DNA of 64,000 bases from Spirochaetaceae bacterium (GTDB lineage Bacteria; Spirochaetota; Leptospiria; Leptospirales; Leptonemataceae). The notes beneath the pieces are model-generated. The model saw nothing but the letters and a program-made list of their open reading frames with translations. It was not told the origin of the DNA and made no database searches. Positions within the stretch are counted from its first letter, which is position 1. Each line of letters opens with the position of its first letter. This document shows, one piece after another, positions 44,208 through 52,567 of the stretch. The position numbers were made by a program, and so were the translations under genes. The DNA lies in contig PBUB01000015.1 of the NCBI GenBank assembly GCA_002729885.1, positions 164,001 to 228,000 of the forward strand, written 5' to 3'.

Positions 44208-46746
44208 CACTTTCGCCTCCCGATCCGGTACTGACAGGCTTTCTGTCTGCGTATTCCCGGGACGCTTCATTGGCACCCTCGCCGCGATTGCTCAGCATCT
44301 TCTGGACCTGCTCCATGTTTCGCACAGCCGGATCAAAGCTTGGCTCAACTTTGAGAGCACGCTGCAGGCTCAGAAGCGCCCGGTTATACTCCTTTTGCTC
44401 GAAGTACAGCACGGCAAGATTGTTATGAGCATGGTGGTTGTCCGGATCCAGCGCCAGCACCCGACCAAAATATTCCATGGCCTGGGCCTGATTTTTTAGA
44501 CATGCATTGCAATTCGCAGCTCGATACAGCGCTTTGCGATTGTTGTGCTCCAGATCCAGAACCTTCTCATACTGTTTGAGGGCACGACTATATTGCCTTT
44601 TTTTGTACAGATGATCTGCTTTTTCCAGAAGCTCCATGATCTCCAATGTTTCGCTGGAGCTGGCCATTTTCTGGACGATGCCGTCCCGAAGTCTGGCTGC
44701 CTGTTCATTTTCTGGTTCCAGATGAAGGGCCTTGTCCACCAGGTGTAGCGCTCGCTTAGTTTGATCCATGCTATAATAGATGTCAGACAGGTTTAAAAGA
44801 TTCAGGATATTTTCTGGTTCGCGCAATAGCAATCGCTCACCGAAATCCGCGGCCTCGTCAAACCGTCCTGCCAGGCGGCAACTGTTGGAAACTGCATAAA
44901 GGTACTCTTGATCCTCCGGAGCCAGACTTACATACTCCTTGAAGCATTCCACAGCCTGATTGTAATCTTCCCGGTTAAAGTACAATCGGCCCACCGTTTT
45001 CAGCAATTCTGGAAGATCCTTACCATGATGAAGGAATTGCTCTATAGTCTGCAGCGCCTCCTCTTCTCTTCCCTGTGCGATAAGTTCTCGTGTCTTTTCA
45101 ATGCTTTCTCTAACCGGAACTGGCACCGTGGGAGCAACAGTTTCCGGAACATTCTCTTTGTAGGAGATTCGCAGAAGCGATATGTCATCCATCAATGTAA
45201 AGTTTGATCTGGTATATTCCAGAACCCTCTGGATATCCCCGTCGCAAAGCTCTACGTGTCTTAGAAAAAGAAATTCATCCTCATTTATACTTTCGGTGCC
45301 ATCGGACTTCACTGTAATTAAATCATCGCGTCCGTCCGATCCACAGATGATTGCATCCCCCGGTTGTAATTGAAAACTCTTGATTGAAATCTTTTCCTCC
45401 TCTCCAGGAACCCCCAGCTTTCGCAGCTCCAGTTCCTCTTCCAGGAATGAAGCGTGGCCCTGTCTGTACAGGACTGTGAACGGATGCTCGCAGTTCAGGA
45501 AATACATGAAGCCGGTTTCCTCATCCACCAGGCCCATAACGATGGACATGTACATTGTGCCATCAAAAGAAACGAAGATATTCTGTAGATCCCGGTAAGT
45601 ATCCCTCAACCAGATTTCCGGGTATTGAATGGATGACTTTCCCAGCTTCGCCTGAATCAATGTGGCGTTAAAGGCTGCCCCGAGTACCAGCGCCCCGCCC
45701 GCTCCCTGAATGGATTTTCCCATGGCATCTGCATTCAAAAAGACGGTGTAGTTTCTGCCATCCAGGCGAATTGTATCTGTTATGCAGTAATCTCCTCCAA
45801 TTTCTGAGTCCCATTTTCTAAAGCTGAATTTTTTCTTTTGTTCGATTACGAATTCACTGGAGATAAAGTTGCTTCGGTTTTTGTTTGTCTGTAATGGGTG
45901 GGCCAGCAATGAGGTTAGAAAGTAATCCCCATCCTGCTGTATTTTTAGAGCTCTTACCTGCTCCAGAGTTTCGTTTAGCTCCTGGGTTCTTTGCTCTACC
46001 TTTTCTTCCAGGTTTTGAGTAAAGTCCTGGATCTTTTCTGTCATGTTATTGAAGGATGAGGCCAGCTGGCCGATTTCATCCTTGCTGTCTACGCGAATAC
46101 GATGGCTCAGATCACCTCCACCAATAATCGTAGCACCTTCGCTTAAAGAAAGAATTGGCCTGGTAATCAGAATTGCGGTGGTAATTGCGATTACGATGGC
46201 GATTACAAAAATGATCCCGGCCACAAGAAAGATCGTGGTGCGAGTCTGTTCTATAGGCTGATATACCTTCTCTTCGTCGAACTCAAAAACGGCATCCCCT
46301 ACGCGCAATTTCTGGCCTTTGTACTCAATGAAAATGGGATATACGAAGCGAAGCAGATCTGGATCGCCTTTAATACTTTTCATTTCCAGGCTTTCAATGC
46401 TTCGGTATTCCTTCAAAGTCGCAGGCTCAGCAGTTTTGCCCAGATGCTCCTTGTGCATGTCGGCTACGTATTCGCCGTCAAGGTTTAAGACGTACGCATT
46501 TAGCAGACCATTAACTCCGGCATCGTTCAGTCCCTGCACCGCGGATCTTGTACCATCGTAGGTAACATCGATGAGCAACTCCTCTGTGGCCGAAGAAGCA
46601 ATGTTATGGGATAGGTTTCGACAGACTTCGAAGGTCTTTTCGGTGACCACTTCCTGGTTTCTCAATAATACAATGAATGAAAGTGGAAAAACGCTAAGTA
46701 CCACCACTCCTGAGATCAGGAGAATCATCTTCATCTTGATTTTCAT
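44200..46746 (-). CDS. HAMP/SpoIIE PP2C phosphatase with TPRs (paralogue 2)
   Basis: The 848-residue protein has a signal-anchor helix (MILLISGVVVLSVFPLSFIV), a short extracytoplasmic sensor domain, and a second membrane segment (IFLVAGIIFVIAIVIAITTAILI). HAMP (RPILSLSEGATIIGGGDLSHRI), a coiled coil and the SpoIIE PP2C domain (EIGGDYCITD, FLNADAMGKSIQGAGGALVLG, CGSDGRDDLI) follow. At least seven TPR-like units complete it. It resembles paralogue 1 strongly from the HAMP domain through the phosphatase, including QQDGDYFLTSLLAHPL. It overlaps the TPR substrate-binding gene, and a promoter candidate lies upstream. Confidence 0.85.
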   Translation of the reverse strand: MKIKMKMILLISGVVVLSVFPLSFIVLLRNQEVVTEKTFEVCRNLSHNIASSATEELLIDVTYDGTRSAVQGLNDAGVNGLLNAYVLNLDGEYVADMHKEHLGKTAEPATLKEYRSIESLEMKSIKGDPDLLRFVYPIFIEYKGQKLRVGDAVFEFDEEKVYQPIEQTRTTIFLVAGIIFVIAIVIAITTAILITRPILSLSEGATIIGGGDLSHRIRVDSKDEIGQLASSFNNMTEKIQDFTQNLEEKVEQRTQELNETLEQVRALKIQQDGDYFLTSLLAHPLQTNKNRSNFISSEFVIEQKKKFSFRKWDSEIGGDYCITDTIRLDGRNYTVFLNADAMGKSIQGAGGALVLGAAFNATLIQAKLGKSSIQYPEIWLRDTYRDLQNIFVSFDGTMYMSIVMGLVDEETGFMYFLNCEHPFTVLYRQGHASFLEEELELRKLGVPGEEEKISIKSFQLQPGDAIICGSDGRDDLITVKSDGTESINEDEFLFLRHVELCDGDIQRVLEYTRSNFTLMDDISLLRISYKENVPETVAPTVPVPVRESIEKTRELIAQGREEEALQTIEQFLHHGKDLPELLKTVGRLYFNREDYNQAVECFKEYVSLAPEDQEYLYAVSNSCRLAGRFDEAADFGERLLLREPENILNLLNLSDIYYSMDQTKRALHLVDKALHLEPENEQAARLRDGIVQKMASSSETLEIMELLEKADHLYKKRQYSRALKQYEKVLDLEHNNRKALYRAANCNACLKNQAQAMEYFGRVLALDPDNHHAHNNLAVLYFEQKEYNRALLSLQRALKVEPSFDPAVRNMEQVQKMLSNRGEGANEASREYADRKPVSTGSGGESDG

Positions 46747-46823
46747 GCACTCACACTCCTGACCCGCTTCTATCTATATTAATCGAAATCGGACCTCGCG
46801 CTCGAAACCAGGGAGCGGGCTTT

Positions 46824-46851
46824 TTTATAGAAGAGTCAGGAAGTCTTGCAA
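46824..46851 (-). promoter_or_regulatory. Candidate sigma-70-like promoter for the PP2C/TPR operon
   Basis: On the minus strand TTGCAA (46846-46851) and TATAAA (46824-46829) are separated by 16 bases; the boxes match four and five of six consensus positions. The distance to ATG 46746 gives a leader of about 70 bases. Confidence 0.5.
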
Positions 46852-46915
46852 GAGTATTTTTGATTACTTTATCAAGGAGTGCCTGGAAGTGATTAAGCTT
46901 CCGTTTCGGCAGGGA

Positions 46916-47566
46916 TTATGTAGCTGCTGGCTTTTCGTCGATCATGTTACCGTCCGGGATACCACCTTTCACGAAGTTTGGATAGAATTCGCGAAATCCC
47001 TGCATTATTGTATCGAATGGTAGATCCGCATGGACCCCGCGGTCCTTCACGTATTCCATGAATCGGTTCCCTTTTTCATCGAAGGACTGAAACATAGCAT
47101 CGCTGCGACCATCGAACTCCAGCGGAGCGACACCATACTTGACACAGAGTCTTTTATCGAAAGTAGGAGTGGCCTTGAGCCATTGGTCCAGGTACACCTC
47201 GGCAAAGCCATGAAAGGCAAATACCTTGCTTCCCAGCTTTTCAATAAAGCGCTCACTGGACAGATGATTCACCACATCCGCCAGACCGATTCGGGACGGA
47301 ACTCCCACCGCTCGAACCAGGGAAGCAAACAGCACTGCTTTGGGGATGCAGTAGTTTTGCTTCTTTCCCAGGATATAGCTGGATTTGTACTGTTCTCTCT
47401 TGAGACCCACACGGTAGGGGTTGTACCCTATTTCGTCCCGAACATAGTAATAAGCTCGAACCACTGCCTCACGTGGATCCAGACCCTTTAAATTCTCTTC
47501 TACAAAGGCCTGCACATCTGGATGGTCAAAGTCCAGATAGTAAGTTGGCTGCAGATACTCGTCCAT
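46916..47566 (-). CDS. Transglutaminase-like protein
   Basis: The 216-residue protein has the transglutaminase-like catalytic triad: the nucleophile cysteine in KQNYCIPKAVLFASLVRAVGVPSRIGLADV, the histidine in AFHGFAEVYLD, and the aspartate in ATPTFDKRL. Bacterial members are often cysteine proteases or transpeptidases rather than true transglutaminases. No signal peptide is seen, so it is cytoplasmic. It has a gene to itself between two groups. Confidence 0.8.
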   Translation of the reverse strand: MDEYLQPTYYLDFDHPDVQAFVEENLKGLDPREAVVRAYYYVRDEIGYNPYRVGLKREQYKSSYILGKKQNYCIPKAVLFASLVRAVGVPSRIGLADVVNHLSSERFIEKLGSKVFAFHGFAEVYLDQWLKATPTFDKRLCVKYGVAPLEFDGRSDAMFQSFDEKGNRFMEYVKDRGVHADLPFDTIMQGFREFYPNFVKGGIPDGNMIDEKPAAT

Positions 47567-47629
47567 ATTGCAACATTTGATGGAGAAAGCCGCTTGTCAA
47601 GACGCTGATCATACTCAGCCTGCGATTCA

Positions 47630-48067
47630 ATGCGCCGAAATTTTCTGACTCTATTGCTCTGGATCACTTCCTGCTCTCTTTGCTGTACTCCTGGAACGAT
47701 CGAAGTGGATGATGCGTATATGCCAACTCCACTGAATACTCGTGCTGCCGCTGTTTACCTTCGCATCACAAACAATAGCGAACTGGGCGCCATACTCACC
47801 GGCGGCCGTGCTGACATTGCTTCCAGGGTGGAGGTGCACAGAACAGAAGAATTGGAAGGTCTTGTGAAGATGAAGCGATTATCCGAGACTCTTGTGCCGG
47901 CTGGAGACACTGTGGAGTTCCGGCCAGGAGCTCTTCATCTGATGCTTCTGGACCTGAATAGAATCCCGGAGCCCGGAACGGAAATAGAATTGACTCTGAC
48001 TTTCAAGCATCAGCCAGATAGAGTCATAAAGATTCCTGTGGTATCACCCCAGGATGCACTGAAATAA
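47630..48067 (+). CDS. PCu(A)C periplasmic copper chaperone
   Basis: This 145-residue exported protein has the family's copper-binding signature in exact spacing: H-x10-M-x21-H-x-M, here from VEVHRTEELEGLVKM to ALHLM. Such proteins carry Cu(I) to the Cu(A) or Cu(B) centre of cytochrome oxidase, often with Sco1. The N-terminus has a signal with Cys-Cys (SCSLCCTPG), so it may be a lipoprotein. It is followed by a hydrolase and by the Sco1 gene on the same strand, a clear copper-delivery context, although no oxidase subunit genes are in the window. Confidence 0.9.
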   Translation: MRRNFLTLLLWITSCSLCCTPGTIEVDDAYMPTPLNTRAAAVYLRITNNSELGAILTGGRADIASRVEVHRTEELEGLVKMKRLSETLVPAGDTVEFRPGALHLMLLDLNRIPEPGTEIELTLTFKHQPDRVIKIPVVSPQDALK

Positions 48068-48079
48068 TGAGGAAGAGTC

Positions 48080-49057
48080 GTGGAACAGAAGAAAAGTAAG
48101 AAAGTCAGGGTACTTTTAATATCTGCCGGTGTTCTGGCTGTAATCTATCTGGGCGTAAGCTGGTATTTTTCCAGTGTGCTGATCGATTTTCGCAAGCGCC
48201 CCCTGGAAGAAGATCGAAAGAATCTAAAGATCGATAGCCCGGCACAGTTTGGGCTCACGGATGCCGAACCGTTCGAAATAGAATCCCAGGGAATTACACT
48301 GAAGGGCTGGTTTTATCCGGCCAGTGAAAGCGGGAAATGCGCTATTGTTTATCACCATGGTTTCACAGGAACTCGATATGGTGGAATGAAGTATGCACCT
48401 CTGTTCGCCAGCTACGGTTGCGATCAGCTGTTCTTCGATGCCAGGATGCATGGCGAAAGCGGCGGAGATTACGGAACATTCGGATATCATGAAAAGCAGG
48501 ATCTGCTGAACGTAATCGAATGGCTGGAAAAGAACAGAAATCTCAAGGATTTGAACATCGGTATTATGGGAGAGTCCTTTGGCGCAGCCACTTCGTTAAT
48601 GGCAGCAGGATTCTCAGAACGTGAATTTGCATTTATTATAGCAGAGTCCCCGTATCGTAGCCTTACAGGAATTGTGGCGCAAAGAGCAAGGGCGGACTAT
48701 GGCCCCGTAGCCGGTATATTCGTTCCGCTTGCCTTTACTTTTTCTGAGATGCGAGCCGACTTTGACTCTGAACAAACTTCGGTGGTTCTTAAAGCCCCGG
48801 AAATTAAAACCCCGGTGTTCTTGATCCATTCATTGCAGGATACCTACACAGATCCATCCAACTCTCAGGCTGTGTTCGACTCCCTTACCGGGCTTTCCGA
48901 TTCAGAGAAGGGTTTGTATTTTACAGACTGGAATGCCAAACATGCCCGATCCATCGACACGAATCGCGAAGAATTCAGTCGACAGGTGCAAAGCTTCCTG
49001 CAACGAATCCAGGCAGGAAAACGGCTGTCTGGCGTAGACACTACCGGAGATTCTTGA
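48080..49057 (+). CDS. Alpha/beta hydrolase with N-terminal membrane anchor
   Basis: The 325-residue protein has one N-terminal membrane helix (VLLISAGVLAVIYLGVSWYFSSVL). The alpha/beta hydrolase fold follows, with VYHHGFTGTRYGG as oxyanion region, DARMHGESGGDYGTFG, nucleophile GESFGA, the acid near HSLQDTYTDP and the histidine near NAKHARSID. It is of the DUF1749/YqkD-like group. The start is GTG 48080 with GAGGAAG upstream. It lies between the PCuAC and Sco1 genes; its place in copper delivery is inferred from position only. Confidence 0.75.
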   Translation: MEQKKSKKVRVLLISAGVLAVIYLGVSWYFSSVLIDFRKRPLEEDRKNLKIDSPAQFGLTDAEPFEIESQGITLKGWFYPASESGKCAIVYHHGFTGTRYGGMKYAPLFASYGCDQLFFDARMHGESGGDYGTFGYHEKQDLLNVIEWLEKNRNLKDLNIGIMGESFGAATSLMAAGFSEREFAFIIAESPYRSLTGIVAQRARADYGPVAGIFVPLAFTFSEMRADFDSEQTSVVLKAPEIKTPVFLIHSLQDTYTDPSNSQAVFDSLTGLSDSEKGLYFTDWNAKHARSIDTNREEFSRQVQSFLQRIQAGKRLSGVDTTGDS

Positions 49058-49064
49058 AGTTAGA

Positions 49065-49607
49065 ATGCCACGACCACTGATCCTTGCCGTATGCGCCCTT
49101 GCTTTTGCAGGGGCCTGTAAGCCCTCTCCATTGAAAGATCTGGGGAAGATAGAATCCTTCGCATTGAATGATGTGGATGGAAACACCAGGGAGTGGAATT
49201 CTTTTCGGGGTTCACCGGTGCTGGTTTTCTTTGGCTATACCTACTGCCCGGACTTCTGCCCCATGACTCTTCATAAAGTGGAAAAGGCCTACAAAGACAG
49301 CGGATCACCCGGGGACTGGCCAAAGCTAATCTTCATTTCCGTGGATCCCAACCGAGATTCCCCCGCGGCGCTCAAGAGCTATCTTTCCAGATTCAGTTTT
49401 CCATCCGTCGCTCTCACCGGTTCAGAGACTGATTTAAGAAATGCTGCGAAGAGATTTGGAGTTACCTTTTATCAGGACCCGGAGAATCCCGAATTAATGC
49501 AGCACTCTCCTATTCTATTTGTAATCGATGAGGATGCCAGCATTCGCTATCTGTTCAAGTTCTCTCAGACTGCCGATGAATTGCGGGAAATTGTGGATGC
49601 ACTATAG
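49065..49607 (+). CDS. SCO1/SenC family copper assembly protein, lipoprotein
   Basis: This 180-residue thioredoxin-fold protein has the Sco signature: YTYCPDFCPM with the CxxxC pair that binds copper, and MQHSP with the third ligand histidine. The signal ends at FAGAC, so it is a lipoprotein. Sco proteins help build the Cu(A) site of cytochrome oxidase and may reduce its cysteines. It is eight bases after the hydrolase and forms one unit with PCuAC. Confidence 0.9.
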   Translation: MPRPLILAVCALAFAGACKPSPLKDLGKIESFALNDVDGNTREWNSFRGSPVLVFFGYTYCPDFCPMTLHKVEKAYKDSGSPGDWPKLIFISVDPNRDSPAALKSYLSRFSFPSVALTGSETDLRNAAKRFGVTFYQDPENPELMQHSPILFVIDEDASIRYLFKFSQTADELREIVDAL

Positions 49608-49766
49608 TCTATTCTAAAGGGCCAAAGCTTCAGGGTTTTTGTCACAAAGTTTCATTACTGGAATTTCAATCGTAGCGTTTCAACCAGGCACTATCTTTCG
49701 GCATCTTTTCGCATGGTTCAAGGCCACACGACATCAGAAGTGGTTCACATCACTACTGTTTCATCC

Positions 49767-49838
49767 ATGCGAAATCCTTCATGCGAAATCCTTCGGGCCA
49801 AATCTTTCGGGCGAAATTTGTAAGCGGTATAAGCGGTA
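49767..49838. repeat. Short tandem repeats downstream of the SCO gene
   Basis: Four successive 14-bp units run from 49767: two identical ATGCGAAATCCTTC, then degenerate GGGCCAAATCTTTC and GGGCGAAATTTGTA. A 9-bp unit TAAGCGGTA follows twice (49821-49838). They fill part of the gap before the cyclase stop codon. No gene is present in the gap (49608-49841). Confidence 0.6.
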
Positions 49839-49841
49839 GAA

Positions 49842-51923
49842 TTACCGGGCTTCGGTCATGCGTTGCAGATACATCTCGGCCACGCTATCAGCTGGATTCT
49901 CCCGGAGCACTTCCTGCATGAATCTACGACAATCCTGAGCTCTTCCCTGCAGGGCCGCCTCCACTCCCAGTTCAAAGGACTCTCTGGTGCGAAAATGAAG
50001 ATCCAGAATCCATTGGGGCTGCCCATCCAGCACTTCATAGACCCGAAGCGGCGCTTCCTTACCTTTTACCTGCATGCGATCCAACAATCTTGTATTATAG
50101 GCAGCGGGGCTTTCCAGAGCCCGGAAGAATTGCTCGCTAATTAAGATAGGGCTGCCAAAGTCCCTGGTTAATCGTTCAATTCTGGATGCTGTATTTACAG
50201 CGTCCGAGATTACTGTAGATTCCATCCGATCCTCGGAACCAATGGTACCCAGCATTAGCTTTCCATAATGCAGTCCAATCCCAACCTTGATAGGATCGAA
50301 TCCCTGCTTCTGCCTGTGTTGATTGTAATTTCGCACTTCTTGCTGAATGCGAATGGCTGCTTTCAGAGCCTGTTCCGGCGGGCCCGCAAATAGAGCCATG
50401 ACAGCATCGCCGATGTACTTATCTACGAATCCGCCCTCTTCCGTGATACAGGGAACCACTCGCTTTAGGTAGGAATTGAGGAATCTAAAATTTTCCTGGG
50501 GACTCATTCGCTCGGAAAGATTGGTGAACGCCCGAATGTCAGTAAATAGAATGCTCATTTGAGACTCTATCTGGTCCCCCAGCCTGACATCCCGAATATC
50601 TGTGCGATTCAGATGATTCAAGAAATCGGTGGGCACAAACCTGGCATAAGCCTGGTTTGTTTCCATTAAGGTGTCGCTGAGTTTCTTGCTCTGCCTGAAC
50701 GCCATGGAAAAGATCCTGGCCAACAAATAGGATTGTGTGAGCAGAAATACAATCAACCCAAAGCCAGCAAGATTACCCATGGTTGTAATATAAACCTCGC
50801 TGGCATATAGAATGTCATGCACTGCGGAAAGAGCAAAAATGGTTCCACCCAGAAAGGAAGCCAGGGCTCCTGGATCCTTTCTTCGGATAGCCCGCACCCA
50901 GAGGGCGATTCCAAGAAACAAACATAGAGCAAAGAATACAAAGAAATAGACCAGAGTGTGCGAATATACTCCCACCGGAAAGAATAGAACCGATAGACTG
51001 AAGATGGTGGCCGGTGCCCATACCAGAACGGGCAGGACGTTTCGCCATGGATCGTTCAGTGCAAGAAGCAGGAAAGTCAGGAAAGCCGGCACTGCCAGGT
51101 AGAAAGACAGAAATTCCAGTTTTCGCATTAACTCGAAACTGACTTCGGGATATAGAAATTCGATTAGGTGCTCTCCTGTGGAAGCCACCCGAACAGCAAT
51201 GATAAGACAGACCAGCGAAAAGGCAAGAGATGCCAGGTCTTCTCTGCGACTCAAAAAAAGAGCCAGATGATACAGGCCGATGGCCAGAATTGCAGAGATA
51301 GTGAATACGTCAAAGATGAGGCGTCCCAGCCAGAGACGGCGAATGTCTTCTTTCTTTCCCAGAAAGAAAAGGTTCCACATCCCGCCGCTTCGATCGGTAA
51401 AATTCGATATTTCCACGCGAATTCGAATCTCTCCATCTTCCGTAAGCGAAAGAGGAATATCCATGGGCTCAATAAAAAATGCCGGCCGATGATGACGGGA
51501 ATCCTTACCTACCTGACCGGAGGCCCCGATAGAAACATCATCCACAAAAACTTCCCAGGCCGTACCCTGCCGACTACTATACAGTGCCAGAGGTCCTGCA
51601 TCGGGAAGTTGAACCGTGGTTGAATACGTAGCTTTTCCGTAGGAAGGATATGGCTTTCCTTTCCATTGCTGGTTATTCCAGGCACCCGGCACCTCAATCG
51701 TGCGATTCTCTCCATTTCCGGACCATTGAAAATCCCAGGAACCGTCCAGAAGTACAGGTTCCGATAACTCATTTTCCGAGTAATCCCTTGCACCTGCCTT
51801 TCGCTCATCCGTCCGATTTTCTGCATAGCAGGCGAAGCAGAATAAAGCGAGAGCAAAAAGCATCCACCTGGTCGTTCTGGCATACGAACGGTCAGGGCTG
51901 ATGGACGAAGATCTATGGTGCAT
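49842..51923 (-). CDS. 7TMR-DISM receptor adenylate cyclase (class III)
   Basis: ATG 51923 is chosen because GGAGG stands six bases upstream; the longest frame begins at 52001 without one. The 693-residue protein has a signal or lipoprotein leader (MLFALALFCFACYA). A 7TMR-DISM extracellular domain follows (jelly-roll: GSWDFQWSG, VPGAWNNQQW), then seven membrane helices and a C-terminal class III cyclase domain. Catalytic residues are present: ILFTDIRAFT and VDKYIGDAVMALF carry the metal aspartates, and VISDAVNTASRIERL the Asn/Arg pair. Lys and Asp in the purine site favour ATP over GTP. It should make cAMP in response to an extracellular ligand, probably a carbohydrate. A short TPR-like tail follows the catalytic domain. 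Confidence 0.85.
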   Translation of the reverse strand: MHHRSSSISPDRSYARTTRWMLFALALFCFACYAENRTDERKAGARDYSENELSEPVLLDGSWDFQWSGNGENRTIEVPGAWNNQQWKGKPYPSYGKATYSTTVQLPDAGPLALYSSRQGTAWEVFVDDVSIGASGQVGKDSRHHRPAFFIEPMDIPLSLTEDGEIRIRVEISNFTDRSGGMWNLFFLGKKEDIRRLWLGRLIFDVFTISAILAIGLYHLALFLSRREDLASLAFSLVCLIIAVRVASTGEHLIEFLYPEVSFELMRKLEFLSFYLAVPAFLTFLLLALNDPWRNVLPVLVWAPATIFSLSVLFFPVGVYSHTLVYFFVFFALCLFLGIALWVRAIRRKDPGALASFLGGTIFALSAVHDILYASEVYITTMGNLAGFGLIVFLLTQSYLLARIFSMAFRQSKKLSDTLMETNQAYARFVPTDFLNHLNRTDIRDVRLGDQIESQMSILFTDIRAFTNLSERMSPQENFRFLNSYLKRVVPCITEEGGFVDKYIGDAVMALFAGPPEQALKAAIRIQQEVRNYNQHRQKQGFDPIKVGIGLHYGKLMLGTIGSEDRMESTVISDAVNTASRIERLTRDFGSPILISEQFFRALESPAAYNTRLLDRMQVKGKEAPLRVYEVLDGQPQWILDLHFRTRESFELGVEAALQGRAQDCRRFMQEVLRENPADSVAEMYLQRMTEAR

Positions 51924-52047
51924 CCTCAGCCTCCGAAATACCGCTCCCGGGATACTTACATCCCGTCCCCCGGACGATTGATTTGGGTTCCTATCAGTCA
52001 TGCTGGATCGCTTGCTACAAAATCGCTTACAAAGTCAAAGGGTAAGC

Positions 52048-52422
52048 CTATCGAGCGTAGGTGTGCCCGTAAACCGTAGTCTTCATAGGAGTAATAATTA
52101 TGGGAAGGATGGTCAGTCCCAACAGACCCATGCAATAATTCTCTGCCTCTACATTTGTAATCTCGTATTTTGCGGCGCCACCTTCTCTGGCTTTCTCGGT
52201 AAAGCCCTTCAAGCTGCCTTCCATGGATGCATCGCCCCAGAGAGGGATGTAGCCGCAGGCCAGATGAATGGCATAATTGGTGGTGGCCTGGAAATTGGAC
52301 GGTCGGCCATTCGGCGTGGACAATCCATTCCTGGACCATCCCCTGTCCACAGTGGTGCAGGATGCCAGAGATACCAGCAATACTGAAACGAAGCTAATAG
52401 TTACTATTCTTAAGGATTTCAT
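52048..52422 (-). CDS. Small lipoprotein, possibly TRL-like
   Basis: From ATG 52422 (MKSLRIVTISF) the product has 124 residues; the first in-frame start is TTG 52455. The signal ends at the lipobox SLASC. The mature part (YIPLWGDASMEGSLKGFTEKAREGG, AKYEITNVEAENYCM) has the helix-strand shape of TRL-like proteins, but the match is weaker than for the 10721-11062 protein. No ribosome-binding site is strong. Confidence 0.55.
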   Translation of the reverse strand: MKSLRIVTISFVSVLLVSLASCTTVDRGWSRNGLSTPNGRPSNFQATTNYAIHLACGYIPLWGDASMEGSLKGFTEKAREGGAAKYEITNVEAENYCMGLLGLTILPIIITPMKTTVYGHTYAR

Positions 52423-52458
52423 GGCACATTGGGACCAGGGCCCGGGGTATGCCAAATA

Positions 52459-52488
52459 AAAAATGCCAGCTCTGAGGCTGGCATTTTT
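52459..52488 (-). terminator. Bidirectional-looking terminator of the thiolase gene
   Basis: A 12-bp perfect stem (AAAAATGCCAGC at 52459-52470, GCTGGCATTTTT at 52477-52488) has a six-base loop. It lies 80 bases past the thiolase stop on the minus strand, and its A/T-rich flanks make it usable on both strands. Confidence 0.85.
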
Positions 52489-52567
52489 ACGGGAAGAGAT
52501 AGTGGCCGATTCCGATGGAATTTCCAGACATCCGTTCGGAATCAGCAGATCTATATCTCTATGCGAT

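Noticed and set aside
46799..46826. Plus-strand hairpin with a T-run (CGCTC/GAGCG then T6)
   Set aside because: The stem is only five bases, no plus-strand gene ends here, and the T-run is part of the candidate minus-strand -10 box.
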